Shown piece after piece: positions 37,235 to 46,079 of a DNA stretch of 64,000 nt. The stretch is from positions 434,001-498,000 of the forward strand of contig CAXXQT010000008.1 in NCBI GenBank assembly GCA_963674575.2. The letters run 5' to 3'. Each line of letters begins with the position of its first letter. Within the stretch, counting starts at the first letter, position 1. The stretch comes from JAAYAY01 sp963674575. Its GTDB lineage: Bacteria > Planctomycetota > Planctomycetia > Pirellulales > Thermoguttaceae. The notes under the pieces are model-generated. The model saw only the letters and a list, made by a program, of their open reading frames with translations, was not told the DNA's origin and made no database searches. Made by a program: the position numbers and the translations under genes.

Positions 37235-37380
37235 CGTGACCTCCCAGCAGATGAGCGCTGATAGTGGGGTGATGTTCCGAAAAGCAGTGTATGCAACGTG
37301 TAGTGTAATCCGAGTTTGCGGATACCGTAAACCATCGGGGCGGGAAAAACGGTCTTTCCCGGACCAGATTGCCTCCCCTC

Positions 37381-38406
37381 TTAACGGGGAGACCGTTTGT
37401 ACCGATCACGCAGGATGCGGGCCGCTTCTGCCGAACGTTCGGGTTTCTGCACCTCGTTCCAGAGCTCCACCAGATTCTGCAGCGCCTCGATGTGGTTCTG
37501 GGGCGAATTGAAGTAGACCAGGTGAACGGTGAGATACGCCAACAGGGCGTCCTTGGGGAGTTTGCTCGCGCGGTACGAGGCCCCCCTTGCGTTGTAGGCC
37601 TGGGCGAGCAAATCGTAGTTTTCCGAATCGGCCTGGGCAATCACCTTTTCGATCATGTCGAGGGCCGTTTCCTGTTGGCCGGCAGCCGCCAGGCAGCGAG
37701 CCTCGCCGAGGGTGGCCGCAAGCTTGTAGGCCTGAACGCCCGGAGCCGTGTCAGGGGTGTCCAGGGCGATCTTGAACGAGGCGGAGGCATCCGCCATCTT
37801 GTTCTGTGCCAGGTAGGATCGTCCCAGGGCGACGGCGGCGCGGGCGCGGTAGTTGGGCCAGGGGGCCATCTGGCCCACGGTTCGGTAGGCGCTCTGAGCC
37901 ACGTCCGGCTTGCCGGCCGCTCCCGCAAGATCGCCGAACAGCATCTGGGCGTCCAGGTAGTGGTAGCTGTCCTTGTTGGCGTTGATGAAGGCATACACCT
38001 TGCTGCCCACGTCGGCAATGTTGCCGTTGCCTACCAGGGCCATCTGGGCAAGGCTGTAGAGCCGGTAGTATTCAACGTCCTGGGCGACCGGACGCCGCGC
38101 GATCTCGGCGGCGTTCGTCCCGGAGAGGGCTTCGACCACGTCCTCGTATCGCCCGGCACTCAACGCGGTCCGAGCCGTGCTGAGCGCGGCTGGTTGCTTG
38201 TCGAACGTGATCCACTCAATCTGGCCCGCGGGGATGTCCGTTTGCTTGCCATTTCGATCCTCGACGGCCACTTTCAAGGCGTCGACCGACTTGATCGTGC
38301 CGACAACGGTTCGGTCGGCCGTCTTCACCTGGTCCGCGGCATGGGCGGTGGTGATTGCCAGCATGGTGACAAGAGCGGCGACACACAAAGTCGCTGAGCG
38401 TTTCAT
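37381..38406 (-). CDS. Exported TPR-like protein of the ExbB/ExbD operon
   Basis: 341 residues from ATG 38406, with GGAG upstream. The frame extends to 38463 but that part is not in the likely protein. A signal peptide (cleavage near A-H-A-A) is followed by a small beta region (about 25-70; T-V-V-G-T-I-K-S-V-D-A-L-K-V) and several helix pairs of TPR type (about 75-320; A-V-A-L-G-R-S-Y-L-A, L-A-A-T-L-G-E-A-R-C-L-A-A). It lies between the large TPR gene and exbB and should be periplasmic. It may be an adaptor that passes ExbB/D force to another partner; this is inferred from position only. Confidence 0.75.
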   Translation of the reverse strand: MKRSATLCVAALVTMLAITTAHAADQVKTADRTVVGTIKSVDALKVAVEDRNGKQTDIPAGQIEWITFDKQPAALSTARTALSAGRYEDVVEALSGTNAAEIARRPVAQDVEYYRLYSLAQMALVGNGNIADVGSKVYAFINANKDSYHYLDAQMLFGDLAGAAGKPDVAQSAYRTVGQMAPWPNYRARAAVALGRSYLAQNKMADASASFKIALDTPDTAPGVQAYKLAATLGEARCLAAAGQQETALDMIEKVIAQADSENYDLLAQAYNARGASYRASKLPKDALLAYLTVHLVYFNSPQNHIEALQNLVELWNEVQKPERSAEAARILRDRYKRSPR

Positions 38407-38459
38407 ACAAATCTCCTCGCTTCCATCCAAAGGGAAAGGGACGTGCCCGCCGGCGGGAA

Positions 38460-41400
38460 TCACTCGGCTCCCTTCAGCCCCTGCGGATTGTCGACTCCCT
38501 GAAATTTCTGGATCGCCTTCAGTAGGGCGTTGAATTTGTCAAACCATTCCTCGCCGCCGAGGCTCGGATAGAGCTTGTGGGTGATCTTGATGTCATTGGC
38601 CGCCTTCTCGAGCGTCTTGGCCTGCTCCTCGCCGCTCTGGGTCTGAGCCATTCGCATCCGGCACAACGCGATGTTGTAGCGCGCTTCGAAGAACACGGAC
38701 CGGAACTTTTCCACCGAGGCCACTCGACGGGAGATCCCGTTCCAGCCCCAGAACAGGTAACTGCCGTTGGCTTTCTTCTGGCCCCCGAGCATCGCATTGA
38801 GATAGAACTGGGGTTGCTTGGTCGCTCGGGCCATTTCCTGGTAGGTTCGCGCGGCTTCCATCTGCACGTCCACTCGCATCTCTCGCTCTTCGAGGATCCC
38901 CTTAAGAAGAATGAGAGCTCTCTTGAAGTTCTCCAACCGCTTCTTGGGATCGGTTTCGTCCTGGTTTCTTCCGAGGGCCCGAAGGCAAATGGCCAGTTGA
39001 ACCTTGATCGCCGTCTCCGCCCCCTTCGGCATGTCCGCCGGCGGTTTGTCGATCAACTTGAAGTAGGTCGCTCCCGCCTTCTTGTAGTAGTCCAAGGCCG
39101 CCGGGGGCAAGGGCCCGTCGCCGGGATCCAGGCCCGCGGCCAGGCTGGCGAAGGTCTGGGCCACCCAGTTGAGCGAACTGAAGGAATTCCCCTTTTCCCG
39201 CGTCGAGATCGTCTCAAGGAACTTCTCGAATCCCTGCGACACCTTCTGGATCTCTTCCGTCTTGCCTTCGGCGCGCAGGCGGGTAAGCAGATCTTCCAGT
39301 TGGCGTCCCAGCGAGATGTAGATCTGGGTCAGCCGGGCGGCGCCCTGGTCGTCCTGGGCGACGAGCTCCTCCAGCTTGCCCATCACCGTTTCCGCTTCCG
39401 TCAGCTTCTCGGCGCCCACGTAGGCGCGGAGGGCCGTCTTGTAGACCTCGATCTTGAAGTCCGTGCGTTGCGACACGGACGGGTCGTTGGCGGCGATCAA
39501 GGTCATGGGGCCGAGCTTTGGATCGTCGAGCCACCGGACCGCCTCCGCGGCGTCGCCCGCGTCGATGAGAATCTGGGCCAGGGCCAGCACGGAGGCGGCA
39601 AGCGCGTAGTCCACGCCTCCGCCGGCGTCGACGGCCTTGCTCATCCGGTCGATGCCCTGACGCAACGATTCCTGCGCTTTCCGGACCAATTCGTCCAACA
39701 CCTCCTGGCTGGGCCGCTCCCCTTCTTCCAGGGCAACCTGCTGAAGGTACTGGCCCCAGTAGAGATGTCCGAGGCGGAGTTCGGCCGCGGCTCTCCGAGT
39801 CGAATCGGGGGGCAGCTTCTCCAGGTACTCCTTGGCCTTTGGGATGTCCTTCATGTCCACGGCCGTGTCGAAGAGCATCAGCCAGGCCTCTTGGGCCGAC
39901 GGATTGTCGGGCCACCGCAAGGTGACGTACTGGGCCACTCGCTGCATCTGGGCCAGTTCGAACGACGTGTCGCCGCCGGCTCGCCGCTGGGCGTCGAAGA
40001 GGGTGCGATAGGCCTTGATGGCGATTTCCGCCCCCTTCGTGGCGTTCTGGCTCTGGGGATAGCGATAGGCGAGCAGTTCCCCCATCACGGCCGCATCGTA
40101 GGGCCGTTGATCGACGAAATAGAGATAGGTCAGGAAGAACCGGATGGCGTTCAGTTGCGCCAGGTCCGTCTTCTTGTCGGCCAGTTCCACGGCGAGCTGG
40201 GAGTATTTCAGGGTCGCTTCGCGAGCGGCCGTCAACTGGTCCGACAGGCTCTGCTTTTCCGCGGGATCCGTTGCCCGGCGCATCTTGCCGTCGGTGGTCC
40301 GCAATCTCGTCCACGCCATGTAGGCCTGTTCGTAGGCGTCTTCAAAGGTAGTCGGTTCCGCCTCGACCACCTCGGGGGCGCCGAACTGTTCGTCCGTGAG
40401 CAAGTCGTTGGCTTCCTTGCGCAGCGGGCCCTGGGTCCGTTGCACCAATTCCAGGTAACGCCGCGCCGTGCGAAGCAGATCACGACGTTTGGCGTCCTTG
40501 GGGTCGAGGGCCTTGGCGGCGTCCAGGCACGCCCGGCCTGCCTGCAGCTGGATTTGGAGACCCTGGGTGTTCGTCGTTTCGTTCGGGAGGGCGTTCTCTT
40601 TCCACTCCGCGGCAAGCTGGATTGCTTCGTCGGCTTTCTTCACGTCCGGCTTGATGAGCGTTTCCATCAACCAAAGGGTGGCCTGCCGCTTGAGGCCGCG
40701 GATCGCAGGTTCTCCGCCGGGGAGGGTCAACATCTCGCGGAAGATGTCGATCGCCTTCTGGTTCTGATTCAGGTCGGCGTAGATCTTGCCCTCGAAGTTC
40801 CTCGCTTGCAGCCCGCCGACTTGTTCCTCGTTCTTCTCAAACAGTTCCTCGTACCGCTTGGCGGCGGCTTCGAGCTGCTCTTTGAACTCCTTGCTGTCCG
40901 GAGCGTAGGTTCGTGCCTTGCGGTCCGCAATATTGACCAGAAACAGTCGTGCCTGAAGCAGTTCGCCGTAGGCTTCCCTCAATCGACCCTTGTTGCGGTT
41001 TGAAGGATCCGCCTCGGCACGGTCTTTCAGTTCCTTGGCCTTCGCGTAGAGGCGATTCTCCGCCCCTTCCAGGGCGGCCTGGCCCTGCTTGAAGAAGTCT
41101 CGGGCCTCCGCCAGCTTGGCCTGCTTCTCTTCATCTGAAAGCCCCGGGATCTCGGCCTGCTGGGCGCGGAGGGCCCCTCGCAGAAGCAAGCGTCTGCCGA
41201 TCAGCGTGCTCGCTGCCCCGGCTTTCTCGTGGGTTGGATGCTCTTTGAGAAACCGCTCAATCGCTTCGGTGGCCTGATCGAGTGTCGCCTCCCGCTCCGA
41301 AGCGCTTTCCGTTGCGTCGGCCGCTTCCAGCAAGGTGGCGCCAATTTCGTAATCGATCATCTCCTTGAACTCGGGCGGACAATCGGCGCGGTCTCGCATT

Positions 41401-41570
41401 TTCTCCAGATACAAGATCGCCATGTCGTAGTACTGGATTTCCCGCAAGCCATCCAGCATCTTCTTTGCTGGCGGCTCGGCGCCGGGAGCAGCAGGGACGA
41501 TGGCGAGCCAGGAGACGACCGAGATGACCATGCCAACGATGGCGGGCAACCTTCCGGGAGTTTTCATCAA
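38460..41570 (-). CDS. Large exported TPR-repeat protein, first gene of the ExbB/ExbD operon
   Basis: 1036 residues from ATG 41570, with signal peptide to about residue 31 (cleavage near P-G-A-E). The rest is almost all alpha-helical with many degenerate TPR-like helix pairs (for example A-I-L-Y-L-E-K-M, A-Q-A-A-L-E-G-A, L-R-L-G-H-L-Y-W-G-Q-Y). No enzymatic motif was seen. Large TPR proteins of this kind sit at the head of ExbB/ExbD operons in planctomycetes. A periplasmic scaffold for an energised envelope machine is a fair guess. The stop overlaps none of the next gene; the gap is 53 bases. The divergent gene pair at 42043 may be regulated from the same intergenic region. Confidence 0.8.
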   Translation of the reverse strand: MMKTPGRLPAIVGMVISVVSWLAIVPAAPGAEPPAKKMLDGLREIQYYDMAILYLEKMRDRADCPPEFKEMIDYEIGATLLEAADATESASEREATLDQATEAIERFLKEHPTHEKAGAASTLIGRRLLLRGALRAQQAEIPGLSDEEKQAKLAEARDFFKQGQAALEGAENRLYAKAKELKDRAEADPSNRNKGRLREAYGELLQARLFLVNIADRKARTYAPDSKEFKEQLEAAAKRYEELFEKNEEQVGGLQARNFEGKIYADLNQNQKAIDIFREMLTLPGGEPAIRGLKRQATLWLMETLIKPDVKKADEAIQLAAEWKENALPNETTNTQGLQIQLQAGRACLDAAKALDPKDAKRRDLLRTARRYLELVQRTQGPLRKEANDLLTDEQFGAPEVVEAEPTTFEDAYEQAYMAWTRLRTTDGKMRRATDPAEKQSLSDQLTAAREATLKYSQLAVELADKKTDLAQLNAIRFFLTYLYFVDQRPYDAAVMGELLAYRYPQSQNATKGAEIAIKAYRTLFDAQRRAGGDTSFELAQMQRVAQYVTLRWPDNPSAQEAWLMLFDTAVDMKDIPKAKEYLEKLPPDSTRRAAAELRLGHLYWGQYLQQVALEEGERPSQEVLDELVRKAQESLRQGIDRMSKAVDAGGGVDYALAASVLALAQILIDAGDAAEAVRWLDDPKLGPMTLIAANDPSVSQRTDFKIEVYKTALRAYVGAEKLTEAETVMGKLEELVAQDDQGAARLTQIYISLGRQLEDLLTRLRAEGKTEEIQKVSQGFEKFLETISTREKGNSFSSLNWVAQTFASLAAGLDPGDGPLPPAALDYYKKAGATYFKLIDKPPADMPKGAETAIKVQLAICLRALGRNQDETDPKKRLENFKRALILLKGILEEREMRVDVQMEAARTYQEMARATKQPQFYLNAMLGGQKKANGSYLFWGWNGISRRVASVEKFRSVFFEARYNIALCRMRMAQTQSGEEQAKTLEKAANDIKITHKLYPSLGGEEWFDKFNALLKAIQKFQGVDNPQGLKGAE

Positions 41571-42042
41571 CTACTCTCTTCCTCGTTGGGCAAACACTCC
41601 TGGGATCAGCCGACAACGGACTCCAGACGGAGATCGAGCGGTGCGAGGGGAACGGAAAAGTCGTAGGGACAAGGGGACCGCTGCTTCACGTTCAAGAACT
41701 CAAAACCCGGATCGGACCGGCTGGATAGTCCGCTGGATGTACCGCGGCACGCGACCCGTGCCGCCCGTTTCGTCCTTAGCCTACCGATTGGCACCCAACA
41801 AGACAAGGAACCGGGGCCCGGCGGTTGGCCCTCCGCCCAGTATGGATGGCGGTTGGAGACGTCCGTCGCCGTAACTCCCGGCAAAAAGTCCACGATCCTT
41901 GTCTATTTTATCCCAAGCCGGACAATCCCGCCAATGATTTGCAGGCCAGCCGGGGCAATTTGAGGGGGCCACACGCCGGGAATGAAATCCCTTTGGCCTA
42001 TCGTCGCATTAAGGTATCCTTGCATTAATTGGCCGGCCCTGT
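41571..42042. other. Divergent intergenic region, 472 bases, no gene seen
   Basis: The region separates the minus-strand TPR/ExbB/ExbD operon from the plus-strand membrane-protein pair, so promoters for both should be here. On the minus strand TTGGCG-18 bases-TAAAAT (about 41906-41935) is a possible sigma-70 promoter. No RNA gene, clear repeat or operator was recognised. Confidence 0.4.
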
Positions 42043-43074
42043 ATGCCGATTTTTCCCATTTCTCCGGTGATAGCCAAGGCTGCCCCCGTGCTCGAATTTC
42101 GTACCGGCCCTCGGCCCCGCAATTATCTGGCTCGGCGGGAACAGATGCGCCTGTTCATTCTGGTTATGGCGCTCATGACGATCCTCTGGGTGGCCCTCGA
42201 AGCGCGAGATCCACAGTATTTCCAATGGATCTGGAATGGGAGCCAAACGCCTGAGACAGGGGAACAGCCGGTCGATACCCGGTTTGTCCCGACCAAGTCG
42301 AACACGGACGACGCGTTCATTTTCTCCGGGCCGGGAGAAGATTCGGACGAGGTCCCGAAAACCGTCTCGGGGACGCTCACGAAGGCTGACCTGGACGCGG
42401 TGCGCGACGACGAGCCTTTTCACGCCGGAGAGCAAGACGCCTGGTTCAAACTCTTCGATCGGCTTCGCAATACCGACCCCGAGGTTCTGGCCAAAGAATC
42501 GATCGGCCCAGTCACCTTCGTTCAACTCTTCCGGCAACCGAGAGAATATCGTGGCGAACTGGTGACCCTGTCCGGGGTCCTTCGCCGTACTGAACGGCTG
42601 CCGGCCCCCCGAAATGATGTGGGAATCGAAACCTACTACAGGACGTGGCTCTTTCCAGCGGACAATCCCGACAATCCGATTGTCGTTTACACCCTGAGCG
42701 TTCCGGACGGCTTTCCCCAGGGAATGACCATCGAAGAACCCGTGCAACTGGAGGGCTTCTTCTTCAAGCGATGGCCCTATGCCGCCCAGGACGCCGTTCG
42801 TTCGGCGCCCGTGGTGCTGGCGAAATCGTTGCGTTGGGTTGCCGTTCGCCCCCAGAAATCCTCGCCCCCCATGTCGCCGGCCTGGATCGTGGCTGTCGCG
42901 GCGGCAGTGGCCGTTGCCGTTGCTGCGTTCGTCGGATGGAAAACCCGGCGCAAGACTCACGACGCCCAGCCCGCCCGCCTCTTTCCCGACCAGACCGCTT
43001 CTGATTCGAGTTCCGGTGGGACCGCCATGTTGCGACTTGTAACCGCTCCCGACGCGGAGGAGGACGAGCAATGA
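42043..43074 (+). CDS. Membrane-anchored protein of unknown function, pair member 1
   Basis: 343 residues from ATG 42043. A hydrophobic helix near 35-52 and a second at about 283-303 flank a soluble part. The soluble part has a beta-rich module (about 165-270) with Y-R-G-E-L-V-T-L-S-G-V-L-R-R, Y-Y-R-T-W-L-F, N-P-I-V-V-Y-T-L and G-F-F-F-K-R-W-P-Y. A homologous module occurs in the next gene, whose start overlaps by 4 bases. The module looks like a small barrel of OB-fold type, but this is an impression only. Cytoplasmic tail after the last helix is short and acidic. I do not recognise a named family. Confidence 0.65.
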   Translation: MPIFPISPVIAKAAPVLEFRTGPRPRNYLARREQMRLFILVMALMTILWVALEARDPQYFQWIWNGSQTPETGEQPVDTRFVPTKSNTDDAFIFSGPGEDSDEVPKTVSGTLTKADLDAVRDDEPFHAGEQDAWFKLFDRLRNTDPEVLAKESIGPVTFVQLFRQPREYRGELVTLSGVLRRTERLPAPRNDVGIETYYRTWLFPADNPDNPIVVYTLSVPDGFPQGMTIEEPVQLEGFFFKRWPYAAQDAVRSAPVVLAKSLRWVAVRPQKSSPPMSPAWIVAVAAAVAVAVAAFVGWKTRRKTHDAQPARLFPDQTASDSSSGGTAMLRLVTAPDAEEDEQ

Positions 43075-44534
43075 ACGCCAGACGCGAGGGCGATTGCCAA
43101 GGAGAGCCGATGCCCATGCACCGAGAGCCCCTGTTTCGCCGTCCTTCAGTCTTCAGCCTTCGGTCTTCAGCCTTCTTTCTGGCGGCCTTGTCGTTGGTCG
43201 CGGCCTCTGCCCATTCGGCGGGCCTCGGGCCGCGCGAACTGTTCGAACTTGGCGGCATTGGCCAGGACGAACTCGCCCAGCTTGCTTCTGCCGATTCCTG
43301 GCAGGCTTCCGACAAGGATGTCCTGAGGCGAATGCTCTATCGAGTCGAAAAAGACGTTCGGCCCGCCGACTGGGAGCGGTGGAGCCAGGGGGATGTGGAT
43401 TGGCATCGCGTCGGCGATGAGCCTGACGCCTATCAATTGCAGGTCTTCCGGCTCCGCGGACGTGTTTTGCTCGTCGAGCCCTATTTGTTGAGTTCCAGGA
43501 AAGACGATCCGGGTGAGTTTGCCTCGATCTGGCGATGTCGCATGAAACTGGATTCGGCAGAGGAGACTGTCGACGTGTTCACGCCGCGCTGTCCGAAGGC
43601 CTGGAAGGTGGGGCAGCCCATCGACGAGCCTTCGGGAGCTCTGGCGCTGCTGTTGAAGAGCAGGCTGGGGGAGTCCTCTCCGATTGCCTGGTTTCTCACC
43701 GACCATATGGCCTGGTACCCTCCGACCTACCTGGGGCGTTTGGGAATGGACGTGGGCCTCCTCGATGACGTGGTTGTGGAGCCGCCACCCAAGAAGGGGC
43801 GTGACGGCGCGACGCCCCAAGTGGATTGGTCAACGCGGCTTTTCACTCAGCGGGATCACGAACCCTTCTATCGGATGTTAAAGGCCGTGGGCGACGCCAA
43901 ACCGGGGCAACTCCAGCAGTGGGCCCAGGAGGAACTGGCCCAGGCCAGCAAGTCGAGTTTCTCGGTTGTTCCCCTGTTCAATCGTCCCCAGACCCAGCAG
44001 GGGCGCCTTTTCGAACTGCGAGGCGTGGCGCGTCGAATCGTGCCGGTTCGGGTTGGCGAGCCCGAGGTGAGGGAACGATTCGGCATTGACGAGTACTACC
44101 AGGTCTACCTGTTTACAGAAGATTCTCAAAATAACCCCATCGTGTTCTGCTTGCGCCGATTGCCGGAAGGTCTCCCCATGGGGGATGGGCCTGGGTTTGG
44201 CGAGGAATTGAGTATCCCCGGCTTTTTCTACAAAACCTGGTCCTATCCGGTTTCTGAGGTGGTGTCGGAGGGGAAGCCGCAGCGGCAACTCGCTCCCTTG
44301 CTCATCGGGAACAGTGCCGTTTGGTTTCCGGACCAACCGCCGGCTCGCTTGAGTCCGACCGTGCGACTGATCGGCACCACCGTGCTCCTGGTGGTTCTCG
44401 GAGTTGTGTGGTGGGTTTTCCGCCAGTTCGGGCGAGGCGATCGGGAATCGGCACGCCGCAGGCGACAACGCAGGGCAACGGAGCCAGCCGACATGGATTG
44501 GCAGGGCCTCGACTCATCCGCCGACGAAACCTGA
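43071..44534 (+). CDS. Membrane-anchored protein of unknown function, pair member 2
   Basis: 487 residues, starting at 43071 (ATGA overlap with the first gene); the ATG at 43110 is a shorter alternative. An N-terminal hydrophobic signal (about 35-50) is coded partly by heptamer repeats (43145-43175). A diverged first copy of the module lies at about 105-200, and a clearer copy at about 310-410 with G-R-L-F-E-L-R-G-V-A-R-R, Y-Y-Q-V-Y-L-F, N-P-I-V-F-C-L and G-F-F-Y-K-T-W-S-Y, matching member 1. A C-terminal TM helix (about 425-445) is followed by a basic tail. The pair is probably a complex; role unknown. Confidence 0.65.
   Translation: MNARREGDCQGEPMPMHREPLFRRPSVFSLRSSAFFLAALSLVAASAHSAGLGPRELFELGGIGQDELAQLASADSWQASDKDVLRRMLYRVEKDVRPADWERWSQGDVDWHRVGDEPDAYQLQVFRLRGRVLLVEPYLLSSRKDDPGEFASIWRCRMKLDSAEETVDVFTPRCPKAWKVGQPIDEPSGALALLLKSRLGESSPIAWFLTDHMAWYPPTYLGRLGMDVGLLDDVVVEPPPKKGRDGATPQVDWSTRLFTQRDHEPFYRMLKAVGDAKPGQLQQWAQEELAQASKSSFSVVPLFNRPQTQQGRLFELRGVARRIVPVRVGEPEVRERFGIDEYYQVYLFTEDSQNNPIVFCLRRLPEGLPMGDGPGFGEELSIPGFFYKTWSYPVSEVVSEGKPQRQLAPLLIGNSAVWFPDQPPARLSPTVRLIGTTVLLVVLGVVWWVFRQFGRGDRESARRRRQRRATEPADMDWQGLDSSADET
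43145..43175. repeat. Heptamer repeat inside the signal-peptide coding region
   Basis: Four tandem 7-base units of type TTCRGYC (TTCAGTC, TTCAGCC, TTCGGTC, TTCAGCC) followed by TTC run through codons for the positively charged/Ser-rich n-region of the pair-member-2 signal peptide. Period 7 is out of step with codons, so unit gain or loss would shift the frame unless three units change together. Confidence 0.6.
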
Positions 44535-44922
44535 TTGGCGAAGAAACGGAGGCTGGTCTGGGGACGCCCGGCAAAAGGTCCGTGCTTGACGGGCTTCGCT
44601 CAGAATGCGACCGTTGCTGCTTTTTTCTGGTTCATCCGATTCAAGAATGCGCTCGCCCGACCAGCGCCGAATCGAGCCGAGGCTGATCAGAGAAGAGGCA
44701 CCGGTACTCTGCCGCGGAGTACCGGTGCCTCTTCTCTGGCTTCCCTTGTTCCCGTAAAGTCTGCGTCGAAACCTGTTTCGATGCAACAGCTTGCACCTGC
44801 GCACGTTTCGGTCGGATGAACCTTTTTTCTCTTCCTTCCCCGATGGGGGCTGGTGGTCTTTTTCGGCTCCCTTGCCCTACAATACAGTTCTCCATGATTT
44901 CAGCATGAGAAGGAAGAACCCT
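44535..44922. other. Gene-free region of 388 bases with a perfect hairpin
   Basis: No coding gene is recognised. The main feature is the 21-base inverted repeat at 44689-44737. A TACAAT (44878-44883) 40 bases before the malate dehydrogenase start is a possible -10 element, but its -35 region is weak. Confidence 0.5.
44689..44737. terminator. Perfect 21-bp stem hairpin
   Basis: Arms 44689-44709 and 44717-44737 are exact reverse complements around a 7-base loop. It lies about 155 bases after the membrane-protein pair and 186 before malate dehydrogenase. A strong terminator or a processing signal would fit; there is only a weak T-rich tail (CTTCCCTTGTT), so function is uncertain. Confidence 0.5.
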
Positions 44923-45873
44923 ATGAAGCGAGCGAAGATCACGATCGTTGGGGCAGGCAATGTGGGAGCCACCACGGCCCATTGGTGTGCGGCGGCCGAA
45001 CTGGGCGACATTGTCCTGCTGGATATTCCGCAAACCGAGGGAATGCCGGCCGGCAAGGCCCTTGACCTCATGCAGGCTTCCCCCGTGTTCGGATTTGACG
45101 CGAAGGTGACCGGCACCACCGATTACGCGGACACCGCGGGCAGTGACGTGGTTGTTGTCACCGCCGGAATTCCTCGGAAACCCGGCATGAGTCGCGACGA
45201 CCTGCTCAACACCAATGCCCGGATTATGGGAGCGGTGTGCGAGGAGATCCGTGCGTCCAGCCCCGATGCCATCGTGATTGTGGTCAGCAATCCTCTCGAT
45301 GCCATGGTTCAGCGGGCTCTGCAAGTCACGGGATTCCCGCCGCAACGGGTTCTCGGGCAAGCGGGGGTCCTCGACACGGCTCGCTTCCGTGCCTTCCTGG
45401 CCATGGAACTCGACGTGAGCGTCGAGGATGTCTCTGCCATGTTGCTCGGGGGGCATGGGGATACCATGGTCCCCTTGGCGAGTTGCAGTTCCGTCGGCGG
45501 CATTCCCGTCACCCAGTTGATCGATGCCGAGAAGCTGGAAGAGATCGTGCAACGGACCCGAGCGGGGGGCGCGGAGATTGTGGGGCTCTTGAAGACGGGG
45601 AGCGCCTACTACGCCCCCGCTGCGGCTAGCGCCCAGATGGTCGAAGCAATTGTCCGCGACAAGAAACGTCTGATCCCTTGTGCCGCCTACTGCGATCGCG
45701 AATACGGCGTCGGCGGCTACTACGTTGGAGTGCCCGTCGTGTTGGGGGCAGGGGGGGTCGAGCGGATTGTCGAATTGACTTTGACTGCCGAGGAGCAGGC
45801 TGCCTTCCAGAAAAGCGTGGATGCCGTGAAGGGGCTCGTCGAGACCATGGCCAAGCTCACAAGCACGCCGTGA
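44923..45873 (+). CDS. mdh: Malate dehydrogenase, LDH-like type
   Basis: 316 residues from ATG 44923, with AAGGAAG upstream; the frame is open further upstream but that part is not conserved. It has the NAD-binding G-A-G-N-V-G-A near residue 10, the substrate loop V-T-A-G-I-P-R-K-P-G-M-S-R with the Arg of malate dehydrogenases (lactate dehydrogenases have Gln), V-S-N-P-L-D-A-M, the Arg in L-D-T-A-R-F-R and the catalytic His in G-G-H-G-D-T-M. It is the TCA-cycle enzyme for malate/oxaloacetate. It appears monocistronic, with a possible promoter before the next gene soon after its stop. Confidence 0.95.
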   Translation: MKRAKITIVGAGNVGATTAHWCAAAELGDIVLLDIPQTEGMPAGKALDLMQASPVFGFDAKVTGTTDYADTAGSDVVVVTAGIPRKPGMSRDDLLNTNARIMGAVCEEIRASSPDAIVIVVSNPLDAMVQRALQVTGFPPQRVLGQAGVLDTARFRAFLAMELDVSVEDVSAMLLGGHGDTMVPLASCSSVGGIPVTQLIDAEKLEEIVQRTRAGGAEIVGLLKTGSAYYAPAAASAQMVEAIVRDKKRLIPCAAYCDREYGVGGYYVGVPVVLGAGGVERIVELTLTAEEQAAFQKSVDAVKGLVETMAKLTSTP

Positions 45874-45892
45874 CGGAAATCGGCGAGTTCGC

Positions 45893-45922
45893 TTGACAGC
45901 GGCGCAGCGTATCGAGTAAAGT
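45893..45922 (+). promoter_or_regulatory. Probable sigma-70-type promoter for the alpha/beta hydrolase-like gene
   Basis: TTGACA at 45893 is separated by 18 bases from TAAAGT (45917-45922), a 4-of-6 match to the -10 consensus. The site lies 20 bases after mdh and about 160 bases before the 46080 start. Confidence 0.45.
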
Positions 45923-46079
45923 CACTCGACGATGTCCGATCGATTCGCGTTTGACGCGGATAGACTCACATTTGGGGGGAGTCGGGACAACGACTTTTCA
46001 CTTGCGTCAGCAGTCGCTGAAACCGTCCTCTCCCACCTGAATTCTTGCGCCTTATAGATCAATCCCTGGTTCAATCCAG

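Noticed and set aside
35471..37261. 596-codon open frame on the plus strand
   Set aside because: It runs opposite to the clearly recognised exbB and exbD genes, with no recognisable motif. It is an antisense shadow of GC-rich coding DNA.
38577..41003. 808-codon open frame on the plus strand
   Set aside because: It is opposite to the large TPR gene, has Leu/Gly-rich low-complexity translation and no start or family signal.
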